DNA of 64,000 nt from the NCBI RefSeq assembly GCF_900110655.1, contig NZ_FOEQ01000003.1:124001-188000 (forward strand), read 5' to 3'. Source of the DNA: Pseudomonas soli (GTDB lineage: Bacteria > Pseudomonadota > Gammaproteobacteria > Pseudomonadales > Pseudomonadaceae). Under the pieces are notes generated by a model that ran no database searches, was not told where the DNA came from, and saw only the letters and a list, made by a program, of their open reading frames with translations. How positions within the stretch are numbered: position 1 is the stretch's first letter; every line of letters starts with the position of its first letter. The position numbers were made by a program, and so were the translations under genes. Of the stretch, positions 47,726 through 58,671 are shown in pieces.

Positions 47726-48145
47726 ATGGCTATGACAGTCCATTGCGATATCGTCAGCGCGGAAGGAGAGATCTTCTCCGGCCTGGTCGAGATGGTAGTA
47801 GCGCACGGAAACCTGGGCGATCTGGGTATCGCTCCAGGCCACGCGCCGCTGATCACCAATCTCAAGCCTGGTCCGATCACGCTGACCAAGCAAGGTGGTG
47901 ATCGTGAGGTGTTCTACATCTCCGGTGGCTTCCTCGAAGTGCAGCCGAACATGGTCAAGGTTCTTGCCGACACCGTGCAGCGCGCTGCCGACCTGGACGA
48001 AGCTCAGGCTCAGGAAGCCCTCAAGGCTGCTGAGAACGCGCTGAACGCGAAAAGCTCGGACTTCGACTACGGTGCTGCTGCCGCACGTCTGGCCGAAGCT
48101 GCAGCTCAGCTGCGTACCGTCCAGCAATTGCGCAAGGGCAAGTAA
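47726..48145 (+). CDS. atpC: ATP synthase F1 subunit epsilon
   Basis: A 139-residue regulatory stalk subunit with an N-terminal beta sandwich ([17 protein letters not shown], then [14 protein letters not shown]) and a C-terminal helical hairpin. Last gene of the atp operon, followed by a strong terminator. Confidence 0.96.
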   Translation: MAMTVHCDIVSAEGEIFSGLVEMVVAHGNLGDLGIAPGHAPLITNLKPGPITLTKQGGDREVFYISGGFLEVQPNMVKVLADTVQRAADLDEAQAQEALKAAENALNAKSSDFDYGAAAARLAEAAAQLRTVQQLRKGK

Positions 48146-48182
48146 CCTGGCCTTGGCCGGTCACTTCCAATGCGATTGAGTT

Positions 48183-48212
48183 AAAGGGTAGCCTCGGCTA
48201 CCCTTTTTCTTT
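48183..48212 (+). terminator. Terminator of the atp operon
   Basis: A 10-bp stem, AAAGGGTAGC with GCTACCCTTT, has a CTCG loop and a T-rich tail. Confidence 0.88.
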
Positions 48213-48266
48213 TCTGAATTTCCCCTTTGGTCACGTCCCTGACCGCCCAGTATTGGTAGCCAGTCA

Positions 48267-49634
48267 ATGTCCCTCGATATCGTCATTCTCGCCGCAGGCC
48301 AAGGCACCCGCATGCGCTCCGCGCTGCCCAAGGTGCTGCATCCGGTTGCCGGCAACTCCATGCTCGGCCACGTTATCCACAGCGCCCGCCAGTTGCAGCC
48401 CCAGGGTATTCACGTGGTTATCGGCCACGGCGCGGAGCTGGTGCGCGAACGCCTGGCGGCCGACGATCTGAACTTCGTCATGCAGGACAAGCAACTGGGC
48501 ACCGGCCATGCCGTGGCCCAGGCGTTGCCGGCGATTACCGCCGACACCGTGCTGGTGCTTTACGGCGATGTGCCGTTGATCGAGGTCGAGACCCTGCAGC
48601 GCTTGCTGGCCAAGGTCAGCGAACAACAGTTGGGACTGCTGACCGTAACCTTGCAAGATCCGACCGGCTACGGTCGCATTGTGCGTGACGCCGCGGGCAA
48701 GGTGACCGCGATCGTCGAGCACAAGGACGCCAGCGAAGCGCAAAAGGCGATCAAGGAAGGCAACACCGGTATCCTCGCCATGCCGGCCGCACGCTTGGCC
48801 GACTGGATGGGCCGTCTGTCCAACAACAATGCCCAGGGCGAGTACTACCTCACCGACGTGATCGCCATGGCCGTGGACGATGGCCTGGTGGTCGCCACCG
48901 AACAGCCCCACGACCCGATGGAAGTGCAGGGCGCCAACGATCGCCGCCAGCTGTCGGAACTCGAGCGTCACTACCAGCTGCTCGAAGGCCGTCGCCTGAT
49001 GGCCCAGGGCGTCACCCTGCGCGATCCGGCGCGCTTCGATGTCCGTGGTGAAGTGACCGTCGGCCGCGATGTGCTGATCGACATCAACGTCATTCTCGAA
49101 GGCCGGGTAGTCATCGAGGACGACGTGCAGATCGGCCCGAACTGTGTGATCAAGGACAGCACCCTGCGCAAGGGCGTGGTCATCAAGGCCAACAGTCATA
49201 TCGAAGGCGCGGTGATGGGTGAGGGCAGCGATGCCGGCCCGTTCGCCCGCTTGCGTCCAGGCAGCGTGCTGGAGGCCAAGGCGCATGTGGGTAACTTCGT
49301 CGAGCTGAAGAACGCCCACCTGGGCGAGGGCGCCAAGGCCGGCCACCTGACCTACCTGGGCGACGCCGAGATCGGCGCCCGCAGCAACATCGGCGCAGGC
49401 ACCATCACCTGCAACTATGACGGTGCCAACAAGTTCCGCACGGTGATGGGTGAGGACGTGTTCATTGGCTCCAACAACTCCCTGGTTGCCCCTGTGGAAA
49501 TCCAGGCCGGAGCCACTACCGCAGCGGGCTCGACCATTACCCAGATGGTTGAAGTGGGACAGTTGGGCGTTGCGCGTGCACGCCAGCGCAATATCGAAGG
49601 CTGGAAACGGCCGGAGAAGATCAAGAAGAGCTGA
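48267..49634 (+). CDS. glmU: Bifunctional GlcN-1-P acetyltransferase / GlcNAc-1-P uridyltransferase
   Basis: A 455-residue enzyme making UDP-GlcNAc for peptidoglycan and LPS. The N-terminal uridyltransferase has [19 protein letters not shown]; the C-terminal left-handed beta-helix has hexapeptide repeats (from about residue 250) ending in the acetyltransferase active region ([11 protein letters not shown]). It pairs with glmS downstream. Confidence 0.96.
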   Translation: MSLDIVILAAGQGTRMRSALPKVLHPVAGNSMLGHVIHSARQLQPQGIHVVIGHGAELVRERLAADDLNFVMQDKQLGTGHAVAQALPAITADTVLVLYGDVPLIEVETLQRLLAKVSEQQLGLLTVTLQDPTGYGRIVRDAAGKVTAIVEHKDASEAQKAIKEGNTGILAMPAARLADWMGRLSNNNAQGEYYLTDVIAMAVDDGLVVATEQPHDPMEVQGANDRRQLSELERHYQLLEGRRLMAQGVTLRDPARFDVRGEVTVGRDVLIDINVILEGRVVIEDDVQIGPNCVIKDSTLRKGVVIKANSHIEGAVMGEGSDAGPFARLRPGSVLEAKAHVGNFVELKNAHLGEGAKAGHLTYLGDAEIGARSNIGAGTITCNYDGANKFRTVMGEDVFIGSNNSLVAPVEIQAGATTAAGSTITQMVEVGQLGVARARQRNIEGWKRPEKIKKS

Positions 49635-49659
49635 GTTATCCACAGCGCTTTTTGCACAG

Positions 49660-49690
49660 GGCCGGCTTATGTGAATAAGTCGGCCTTTTT
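49660..49690 (+). terminator. Terminator after glmU
   Basis: An 11-bp stem, GGCCGGCTTAT with ATAAGTCGGCC (one G-T pair), has a GTGA loop and a T-run. Confidence 0.85.
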
Positions 49691-49777
49691 GTTTGCCGGT
49701 TGATGCCCGACTTGACGAATCGATTGACTTAGGTTTTGATTGCAACACTTATCTTTCGAATCGAAACTTAAATCCAC

Positions 49778-50545
49778 ATGTCGAAACGAAATACCCCTCA
49801 ACGGCGCCACAATATCCTGGCCTTGCTCAATGAGCAGGGCGAGGTCAGTGTCGACGCCTTGGCCAAGCGTTTCGAAACCTCCGAAGTGACCATCCGCAAG
49901 GATCTGCATGCCCTGGAGGCCAACGGCCTGCTGCTGCGCCGCTACGGCGGTGCGGTGACCATGCCCCAGGAGCTGCTGGGCGACACGGTCCAGCCGGTGT
50001 CCCTCTACAAGCAGGCCATTGCCCGTGCTGCGGTAGAACGCATCCGCGAACACGCGCGCATCATCATCGACAGCGGCAGCACCACGGCGGCGATGATCCC
50101 GCAGCTCGGGCGCCAGCCAGGCCTGGTGGTGATGACCAACTCGCTCAATGTGGCCCGGGCTATCAGCGAACAAGAGCATGAACCCGTGCTGCTGATGACC
50201 GGTGGTACCTGGGACCCGCACTCGGAGTCCTTCCAGGGCCAGGTGGCCGAGCAGGTACTACGCTCATACGACTTCGACCAGCTGTTCATCGGTGCCGACG
50301 GCATCGACCTGGAACGTGGCACAACGACCTTCAACGAACTGCTGGGATTGAGCCGGGTCATGGCCGAAGTGGCCCGCGAGGTGATCGTCATGGTCGAGTC
50401 GGACAAGGTCGGCCGCAAGATCCCCAACCTCGAGCTGCCCTGGGGCAGCGTGAATACCCTGATTACTGATGATCGCCTGCCCGCCGAGGCACGCGACCGG
50501 ATTCAAGCCCGCGGCATCACCCTTATCTGCGCCGCTATCAGCTAG
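49778..50545 (+). CDS. glmR: DeoR-family regulator of amino-sugar synthesis
   Basis: A 255-residue DeoR/GlpR-type regulator. The winged helix at the N-terminus (RRHNILALLNEQGEVSVDAL, then SEVTIRKDLHALEANGLLLRRYGGA) is followed by a sugar-phosphate-sensing DeoRC domain (IDSGSTTAAMIPQL, FIGADGIDLERGTTTF). It lies between glmU and glmS, so it probably regulates glmS. In P. aeruginosa the gene in this position is called glmR. Confidence 0.9.
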   Translation: MSKRNTPQRRHNILALLNEQGEVSVDALAKRFETSEVTIRKDLHALEANGLLLRRYGGAVTMPQELLGDTVQPVSLYKQAIARAAVERIREHARIIIDSGSTTAAMIPQLGRQPGLVVMTNSLNVARAISEQEHEPVLLMTGGTWDPHSESFQGQVAEQVLRSYDFDQLFIGADGIDLERGTTTFNELLGLSRVMAEVAREVIVMVESDKVGRKIPNLELPWGSVNTLITDDRLPAEARDRIQARGITLICAAIS

Positions 50546-50557
50546 GAGCAACATCTT

Positions 50558-52393
<1,836 letters not shown>

Positions 52394-52428
52394 CGCTACT
52401 GCTGTTGAAAAGGGAGGTGTTTTTGAAT

Positions 52429-52485
52429 AATAAAGGTTGTCACAAAACAATAAAGGTTGTCACAACGTAATAAAGGTTGTCACAA
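52429..52485 (+). repeat. Transposon-end repeat array (candidate TnsB sites)
   Basis: AATAAAGGTTGTCACAA occurs three times exactly, at 52429-52445, 52449-52465 and 52469-52485. The period is exactly 20 bp with 3-base spacers. Tn7 ends carry multiple TnsB-binding repeats; tight tandem packing is typical of the glmS-proximal right end. Confidence 0.85.
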
Positions 52486-52662
52486 GGCAGGCTCTGACCG
52501 CACATCGGGCCGGAGCCAGGCCTTGAAGATTCGGGTGACAATCCTCTACTCACCGCTGTGACTGTTGTCCTGGCTTAGCCCGCTCTCTGGGGTGTCCCCC
52601 TGTGCACGACACCTGTCCTCGTCCCGGTCGAGCGGGTCGCCCAATTTTGAGCGACTCGAACA
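52486..52662. other. Right-end segment between repeats and tnsA
   Basis: A 177-base noncoding stretch. It should hold the tnsABCD promoter, but no near-consensus -35/-10 pair stands out. GGGTGACAATCC at 52533-52544 faintly recalls an inverted end repeat. Confidence 0.35.
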
Positions 52663-53562
52663 ATGGCATCCATGCCCATAGCTCCGGTCAAGGCTGCACA
52701 TCGCAAGCTGATGACCCAGGCAAAAATAGATAAGAAAATTCAATCGGGTCGTGGATGTGGAGTCAGAGACTCCTATAAGCCATGGATCAAAGTGTGGGAG
52801 ATCAAATCAAAGGGTGTCTCTCACATGATCGCGGGAGTTAAAATTCACCGCACACACCATCTGCTGTCCAATGCAGAGCGAGATTACTTAACTGTACTTG
52901 AGCACGATGCCTCGATCATCGATATCCGAGAGCAGTATCCTCTGCTGACACAGGCTGAGACCCAAGCAATTGCCTCAAGTATTAACTGTCGCCACCCTGT
53001 ATATCCTGGTACGCAAATACCTGTCGTTATGACGACGGACTTTCTCGTTACCTTCTTGGATTCCTCTGGCGAAACTAGGCTAGCTGCTCGATCAGTGAAA
53101 TATCGAAAAGAGTTTGAGCAGGCTGATCTTCATGCGCGTAATCGAATAGCAGAAAAGCTAGCCATCGAAGAAAAATACTGGGCAATGAGGGGGGTGGACT
53201 GGAAGCTGGTCCTGCATGAAAACCTCTCGAAGATAAAATTAGCGAACCTCAAGATTCTCAGGACATACGCCAGTATTCATCCCTCGTTACCGACGGAGAA
53301 GAACATCGGCAATTTGCTTGGATACATCGAGGGGGCAAAGACGGATCAAATACCGTTAAAAATTCTTTTGGATAAAGCGTCTCGTGACCTTTACATTGAA
53401 TATATGGGTGTAAAGCGCCTCTTCCATCACCTGCTATGGAACGGTCGTTTAGAGTCAGATCTTACCTCGAAAGTAATAAGCCTGTCGCAGCCGTTGCACG
53501 TATGGCCGAACCAAAGGTCAGCGGCTTTGTCTCTGCCAAACGAGGTTTCCCATCATGCTTGA
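52663..53562 (+). CDS. tnsA: Tn7-like transposase subunit TnsA (endonuclease)
   Basis: A 299-residue restriction-endonuclease-fold protein that cuts the 5' strand at element ends, partnering TnsB for cut-and-paste movement. Probable catalytic residues are E72 (SNAERDY), D126 (TTDFLVTF) and K146 (RSVKY); spacing resembles E63/D114/K132 of Tn7 TnsA, with S-V-K in place of Q-x-K. IREQYPLL is family-typical. A C-terminal winged-helix-like part follows. The start is uncertain: no good Shine-Dalgarno at 52663, and ATG 52711 is also possible. Overlaps tnsB by 8 bases. Confidence 0.9.
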   Translation: MASMPIAPVKAAHRKLMTQAKIDKKIQSGRGCGVRDSYKPWIKVWEIKSKGVSHMIAGVKIHRTHHLLSNAERDYLTVLEHDASIIDIREQYPLLTQAETQAIASSINCRHPVYPGTQIPVVMTTDFLVTFLDSSGETRLAARSVKYRKEFEQADLHARNRIAEKLAIEEKYWAMRGVDWKLVLHENLSKIKLANLKILRTYASIHPSLPTEKNIGNLLGYIEGAKTDQIPLKILLDKASRDLYIEYMGVKRLFHHLLWNGRLESDLTSKVISLSQPLHVWPNQRSAALSLPNEVSHHA

Positions 53563-55723
53563 TCTTAAAATCAACAGCATTGTCACTCCTGGCGAAGAAC
53601 CTAGCCTACTAAAAAAAGCGGTTCGGATCTTAGGCATAGATAATGATTCTGTCATTGTGATTGAGCTGAGTACAAATCCCAGCAAGCCGTGGCAGATCGA
53701 GCGGTCCGTCTTGATTGACGATATTGACGCAGGGCGCGCAATCTTAAGTCGAGAAATGGTGCCCTTACATCTGCTCAGAAGCGACGATGAAATTAGTGAA
53801 AATGAAAAATCGAGCCGAAATCGAAACTGGAGCCTTATTAGAGGTTTAGTAGAAGATCGCTCCGCCTTGGAAATTCTTGGACCGGGTTTTGGGAAGCTGG
53901 TTGCAAGGCATGCCCTAGAGGCAGGAGTAGAGCGTAAACAGATATACCGGCTTCTATACCGCTACTGGAGCATGGGGCAGACACCTAACGCCTTTCTTTG
54001 GAACACTAGCGCTTGCGGTGGACGGGGAAAGAAAAAGGATCGATCCTCAGGCATTATCCCCGGTAGGCCACGTAAGTATCGTGGTGTCGTTGTCAATGAT
54101 GGTGGTGCCATCACGCTGGAACAGCGCCATCTCTCTCATATCCGTTTGGCTTACGGGCGGGTTGCTAGCGGCAAATGCGGCACCCTTAAAGATGCACACA
54201 AGTGGATGTTAAACAAATTTTATAGAGAGACTCTGCCGGACGGATCGAAAGGGAATATTGTACGGGGGAGTTACCCGACTACTACCCAGCTTAGATATCA
54301 CGGTAAATTGTTTTTCGATGATCTCTATAAACTGAAGGTGCGTGGCGGTTCTATCCGATACAACAAAGATCATCGTGCTATCGTTGGGTCAGCATCCCAT
54401 GGCCTGATGGGGGCTACCCAGCGATATGAGATAGACTCTACTATCGCTGATGTCTATTTAGTGCATCGGGTTAACAGGCTATGGCTCATTGGGCGCCCTA
54501 TACTTTATGTGGTCGTCGATACCTTTACTAGAATGATTGTAGGGATTCACGTGGGCCTTGAGGGTCCCAGTTGGAATGGGGCTCGACACGCGATATACAA
54601 TGCTTGCACCCCAAAAGTCGATTTTTGCAAGCGATACAATGTTGAAATAGATGAGGCTGACTGGCCGTGCTCGCACTTGCCAGCAGAAATTGTTGCTGAC
54701 CGGGCTGAGCTTCTAAGTGAGGCTGGGGCAACGCTGTCGCAAAGCTTGGGACTAGCGGTGCAAATTTTGCCTCCCTTCAGGCCTGATTGGAAAGGGATCA
54801 TCGAAAGCCGCTTCCGTCTGATCAATGAACACTTGGACTTGAAATTTGTTCCAGGCGGAGTAGATGCTCGTAAAATGGAGCGTGGTGATAGGGACTACCA
54901 ACTCGATGCGATTTTGGATATCGACGAGTTCACAGAAATGGTTATTGTAGGGGTCTTGGCGCACAATAAGAGCCTACGCATACCACACCTATTAAGCCGC
55001 GAGATGATTGCTGACGGTATAGAAGCGACGCCTATGGCGGTTTGGAATTGGTCGAAGGCTAATAGTCCTATCAATTCCAAAGTGGTATCTCCGGCTGAGT
55101 TGAAAATTGCTTTATTGCCCTCTCAAGAGTGTCGTATCAGTCGAGGCGGTATTGTTTTCCAAGGCGTACAATATACATGTCAAACAGCCTTGCGTGAGGA
55201 GTGGTTGGAGCGCTCGCACAACCTGCGGACGAAGTATGTTCGAGTATTCTACGATCCTAACTCTATTGAAAATTGTTGGATCAAGTCCGAAGCAGGTTTT
55301 GAGGCTTTAACTATTGTACCGCAGCAACGGCAGAAATATGGTGGACTACGCATGGAGGAGGTTCTAGATATGGTCCATGTCTTGAACCAAGTTTCGCCGG
55401 ATGCCCGTTATGACAGTGACAATACTGCGGCGCTGGTAAGGGGGCGGCAAGAGGAAATCCTTGACCGGGCCAAAGCCAAACGTGCCGCACAGGGTGACCC
55501 GAAATCGAATGCAGATTTCAAGCGGGACAAACGTGCCAAGCGTGCTACCGAAGCTCAGACCGAGCGCGATTCCCATACCGCTGATCTGAATCAGCTACGC
55601 GTTGTGGATAACACGCCTCTTGCGGGAGAAAATTCTAGGCCAGTCACCGGCAGGCCCAGTTCCACAAGAAGCGCAGCGTTTCTGAAACTGGTAGTCAGCG
55701 AGGGTAGCGAGATAGAGACATGA
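53555..55723 (+). CDS. tnsB: Tn7-like transposase subunit TnsB (DDE)
   Basis: A 722-residue DDE recombinase of the Mu/Tn7 group that binds end repeats and joins 3' ends. Catalytic D294 (YEIDST), D382 (VADRAEL) and E417 (GIIESRF) give the canonical D-35-E spacing. N-terminal helix-turn-helix DNA-binding parts precede; a Mu-type C-terminal beta barrel and a charged, probably disordered tail (from about residue 610) follow, which in Tn7 contacts TnsC. Overlaps tnsA by 8 and tnsC by 4 bases. It contains a DnaA box by chance or otherwise at 55603. Confidence 0.94.
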   Translation: MLDLKINSIVTPGEEPSLLKKAVRILGIDNDSVIVIELSTNPSKPWQIERSVLIDDIDAGRAILSREMVPLHLLRSDDEISENEKSSRNRNWSLIRGLVEDRSALEILGPGFGKLVARHALEAGVERKQIYRLLYRYWSMGQTPNAFLWNTSACGGRGKKKDRSSGIIPGRPRKYRGVVVNDGGAITLEQRHLSHIRLAYGRVASGKCGTLKDAHKWMLNKFYRETLPDGSKGNIVRGSYPTTTQLRYHGKLFFDDLYKLKVRGGSIRYNKDHRAIVGSASHGLMGATQRYEIDSTIADVYLVHRVNRLWLIGRPILYVVVDTFTRMIVGIHVGLEGPSWNGARHAIYNACTPKVDFCKRYNVEIDEADWPCSHLPAEIVADRAELLSEAGATLSQSLGLAVQILPPFRPDWKGIIESRFRLINEHLDLKFVPGGVDARKMERGDRDYQLDAILDIDEFTEMVIVGVLAHNKSLRIPHLLSREMIADGIEATPMAVWNWSKANSPINSKVVSPAELKIALLPSQECRISRGGIVFQGVQYTCQTALREEWLERSHNLRTKYVRVFYDPNSIENCWIKSEAGFEALTIVPQQRQKYGGLRMEEVLDMVHVLNQVSPDARYDSDNTAALVRGRQEEILDRAKAKRAAQGDPKSNADFKRDKRAKRATEAQTERDSHTADLNQLRVVDNTPLAGENSRPVTGRPSSTRSAAFLKLVVSEGSEIET

Positions 55724-57168
55724 ACGATTTGACCTTCTCCCCCGCAGAATACATTCCTACAGGCATGCCTCAATATGATGGCAACCCGCTGATTGAATGC
55801 TTGCCTAGAATTCTTTCGGATGTTGATGTGGTCAGGCGCGTTGGGAATCTTCCGCCGAAGCCCGACGAGGCCGAACGAGCGTTGCCACCGAAGCTTCGCG
55901 GCCATGGGATCAACCGGCTGAAAGATGTTGTGGTTCCATTCGAAATCCATCTGCGCCTCGAAGACCTATTCAGCCAGCTGATCCGCTACGGATATTCGGG
56001 CCGCAATCCGCTGTTGGCCTCATCTGTTAGGCATCGGTTGCCTTCCTCGGCAGCGGCCAAGCGCCATGGATTCATGTCCACCGCTGAGACGATGACCCTC
56101 ATTGGCCTGAGTGGTATGGGCAAGACCACAGCGCTCAATTCCATAGCAAGGCTTTATCCGCAGGTGATCAGTCACAGCAGATATAAAGACGCGATTCTCA
56201 TCGAAACCCAGGTTGTGTGGCTAAAGATTGAGTGCCCTCACGACGGCTCGTTGCGCGGTTTTTGCGCAGCATTCTTCTCAGCGCTGGACGCTGCGTTAGG
56301 CGTCGAAAAATACTCTCGCAGGGGCGGTGCCGCCAACAGCATCAGCGTAATGCTTCAGCACATCAGTCAGCTGTGCAAAACCTTTTTCATCGGTGCTTTG
56401 ATAATTGATGAAATGCAGCATCTTTGCTCGTCACGTGGGGGGCAGGATCGGGAAAAGTTGCTGAATTTCTTCGTAACTTTATCCAATGATGCTGGCGTTC
56501 CGCTTGTCTATGTTGGGACCAACGCAATGCTCCCGCTGTTTTCTGGTGTGTTGCGTAATGCCCGAAGAGCGGCGGGAATTGGGCCAATCGCCTTTGACCG
56601 TTTCAGTGAAGACGATCCGTTTTGGCATCACTTGGTGTCCCAACTCTGGGCCTATGACTGGACGGAATCTTGCGCTCCCCTGACGAGTGACCTCCTGTCC
56701 AAGATCTATGATCTCACCCAGGGCAATACAGATTTCCTAGCGAAACTGCTTATGCTTGCGCAGCGTCATGTTATTTGGGAAGGAATCGACGCCATTACGC
56801 CAGCCGTGCTTCAGCAGGTGTATGACAATCAAATGAGGCTTTTGCACAAGCCCATCGAGGCCCTTCGAAGCGGTGATCCTCTTCAGATTGCTGATTTCGA
56901 GGACATGATGCCTACAAAAGACCAAATCGCTCAGATGATGAGCTACGACTTGGCTCGCCGGGCGGACAGGGCTCATCTTTCGCTACTTACACAGCCCGCG
57001 ATAACACCTTCAACTCTAGCAAAGGACAAATCGGTGCCGAAGGCTCCGAGTCGTACGGTCGTACCGGTTGCTGACGGCGCGTTAACTAACGTGCATTTTT
57101 CGAAGGACGAAGACCTTCAGGCTCAGCTCGAACAGCGCGGCTGGGTGGATAGGGATTCTTCCTGGTAA
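55720..57168 (+). CDS. tnsC: Tn7-like AAA+ regulator TnsC
   Basis: A 482-residue AAA+ ATPase that links target selectors (TniQ/TnsD) to TnsAB and gives target immunity. Walker A is GLSGMGKTT at 129-137; Walker B is ALIIDEMQ with D230 and E231. Both are intact. Start ATGA overlaps the tnsB stop. tnsD follows after 24 bases. The length is shorter than Tn7 TnsC (about 555) but usual for related elements. Confidence 0.93.
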   Translation: MNDLTFSPAEYIPTGMPQYDGNPLIECLPRILSDVDVVRRVGNLPPKPDEAERALPPKLRGHGINRLKDVVVPFEIHLRLEDLFSQLIRYGYSGRNPLLASSVRHRLPSSAAAKRHGFMSTAETMTLIGLSGMGKTTALNSIARLYPQVISHSRYKDAILIETQVVWLKIECPHDGSLRGFCAAFFSALDAALGVEKYSRRGGAANSISVMLQHISQLCKTFFIGALIIDEMQHLCSSRGGQDREKLLNFFVTLSNDAGVPLVYVGTNAMLPLFSGVLRNARRAAGIGPIAFDRFSEDDPFWHHLVSQLWAYDWTESCAPLTSDLLSKIYDLTQGNTDFLAKLLMLAQRHVIWEGIDAITPAVLQQVYDNQMRLLHKPIEALRSGDPLQIADFEDMMPTKDQIAQMMSYDLARRADRAHLSLLTQPAITPSTLAKDKSVPKAPSRTVVPVADGALTNVHFSKDEDLQAQLEQRGWVDRDSSW

Positions 57169-57192
57169 TTTGACGCAGGGGAGCTCAGGGCA

Positions 57193-58671
57193 GTGGCTAA
57201 CCTTCTGTTCTTTCCCCAGCCGTTTCCGGATGAGTCGCTCTATAGCTTGGCCGTGCGCTATCACAAGCTAGCGGCGAATCAGGGATATCGAGTGACCAGC
57301 CAAGAGCTCTTTGACAGCTACTCGCGTACCTGCGGTTCCATCCTGCCGTGCTGCTTAGGGGCTTTGTCTGAACGTCTCAGAGGCGCCTTCTCCATTGGAG
57401 AGCTGATCGAGCGCTTCACGCTTTTACCGCTTTTTCTGCCTTTTTTGGATGAAGAGAAGGGCCGCTATGCTGCCGTTCTAATGGGAGGTAATCGAGGTAC
57501 AGGCCTCAAGATGGCATTGGGCATTACAGCATCGCGTTTCCTCCAACACGCCTCGTTTAGGTATTGCGAGAGCTGCGTCAGAGAGGACATTCTGGCGTGC
57601 GGCTCAGCTTATTGGCATCGTATTCACCAAGCTTCGGGCACTTGCATTTGTCCACGCCACAGCGAAGTACTACAGGCGATAAGATTCCCCGAAGGGTCAG
57701 ATTGGCGTTGTATGTCGCTTCCGGGGGAATTTGCTGGAACGCCGGTTATGGACTGTGGTGACCACAGCGGAGCCGTTGCCATTGCCCGCATGCAGCTATG
57801 GGGGCTAGACCATCCCGATGAGATGAAAACGATTCTGGCTGGAAATTTGCTCAGGAACCGTTTGGATGAGATGGGTTTTATCAAGTCTGGACGAATTAGA
57901 GAGCAGATGCTGAGAGATTTTTTAACCAGGCGACTTCGGTGCAGTCCTAGCGCCGCCGAATTTGAAGAGATGGTTCGATCCGCTGCCTGGGTCTTTCAGA
58001 TAATGCGGCGACAAGGTCGAACCGTGCAGCCCTTCAAGTTCTATTTCCTCTGCTGGCTCCTTGATCTGGAGCTGGAGCACCTGAAGACCTACCGTCTAGA
58101 GGCCGATAATCGCGCTGGTGTTGTTGTCCGGCCTGATGAACCGAATAACCTCATCCCTGACGATGACCTTCACGTCCGGCGGATAGCTTTTGCAAAAAGT
58201 ACCAATCTCAAATGTCATGACAAGCCGGGTTATCAGTGGTTGTACCGCCACGACAGGGAATGGTTGGCCTGTTATGTTGCTGCGAACCGCTACCACAGAG
58301 ACCGAAGAATTTTGATCGATTGGCAATCCAGGGACTCGGCCCTTGCGTTGGAGCTCGCTAAAGCGAAGACGATCATTCTTTCTGTAGAGGGAAAGCCTCA
58401 GCAGGTCACCCGCGCTGCTCTATGTAGGCGTGTCGTAAACGCTCATGCTTTCCTCAAGATGCCGGACCACTTTCCGATGAGCACTAGGTTGATGGCGGGT
58501 TTACTTGAGTCTACTCATGACCACCAGCTACGTAAAATCCGGTGGGCAATTCGAGAATACTCGCTGACTGAAAACTGTGCGATGAGTGTTCTATACCGTT
58601 ATGCAGGAATAAGAATATCTCGCGTGTCCGAAGATGAAGTCTTTACGCAGATACGTGACGATATGGATTAG
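57193..58671 (+). CDS. tnsD: TnsD-like target selector (long TniQ protein)
   Basis: A 492-residue TniQ-family protein. The N-terminal TniQ domain has LLFFPQPFPDESLYSLAVRY, then a zinc site with C125-x2-C128 and C153-x2-H156 (CICPRH). A long C-terminal helical part of about 300 residues is typical of TnsD, which reads the glmS end. GTG start at 57193 behind CAGGGGAG. Its location at attTn7 and full length fit the glmS-targeting role. It overlaps the convergent second tniQ by 29 bases. Confidence 0.9.
   Translation: MANLLFFPQPFPDESLYSLAVRYHKLAANQGYRVTSQELFDSYSRTCGSILPCCLGALSERLRGAFSIGELIERFTLLPLFLPFLDEEKGRYAAVLMGGNRGTGLKMALGITASRFLQHASFRYCESCVREDILACGSAYWHRIHQASGTCICPRHSEVLQAIRFPEGSDWRCMSLPGEFAGTPVMDCGDHSGAVAIARMQLWGLDHPDEMKTILAGNLLRNRLDEMGFIKSGRIREQMLRDFLTRRLRCSPSAAEFEEMVRSAAWVFQIMRRQGRTVQPFKFYFLCWLLDLELEHLKTYRLEADNRAGVVVRPDEPNNLIPDDDLHVRRIAFAKSTNLKCHDKPGYQWLYRHDREWLACYVAANRYHRDRRILIDWQSRDSALALELAKAKTIILSVEGKPQQVTRAALCRRVVNAHAFLKMPDHFPMSTRLMAGLLESTHDHQLRKIRWAIREYSLTENCAMSVLYRYAGIRISRVSEDEVFTQIRDDMD

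Noticed and set aside
52394..52417. glmS ribozyme or small RNA
   Set aside because: The self-cleaving ribozyme is a 5' leader element of Gram-positive glmS; nothing like it is present here.
52429..52485. Possible CRISPR array
   Set aside because: Three repeats with only 3-base spacers and no cas genes; fits transposon-end binding sites.
52533..52544. Fourth, inverted TnsB site GGGTGACAATCC
   Set aside because: Only about seven bases match the 17-bp unit; too weak to list.
55603..55611. DnaA box in tnsB as a transposition control site
   Set aside because: A single box in a coding region; no supporting context.
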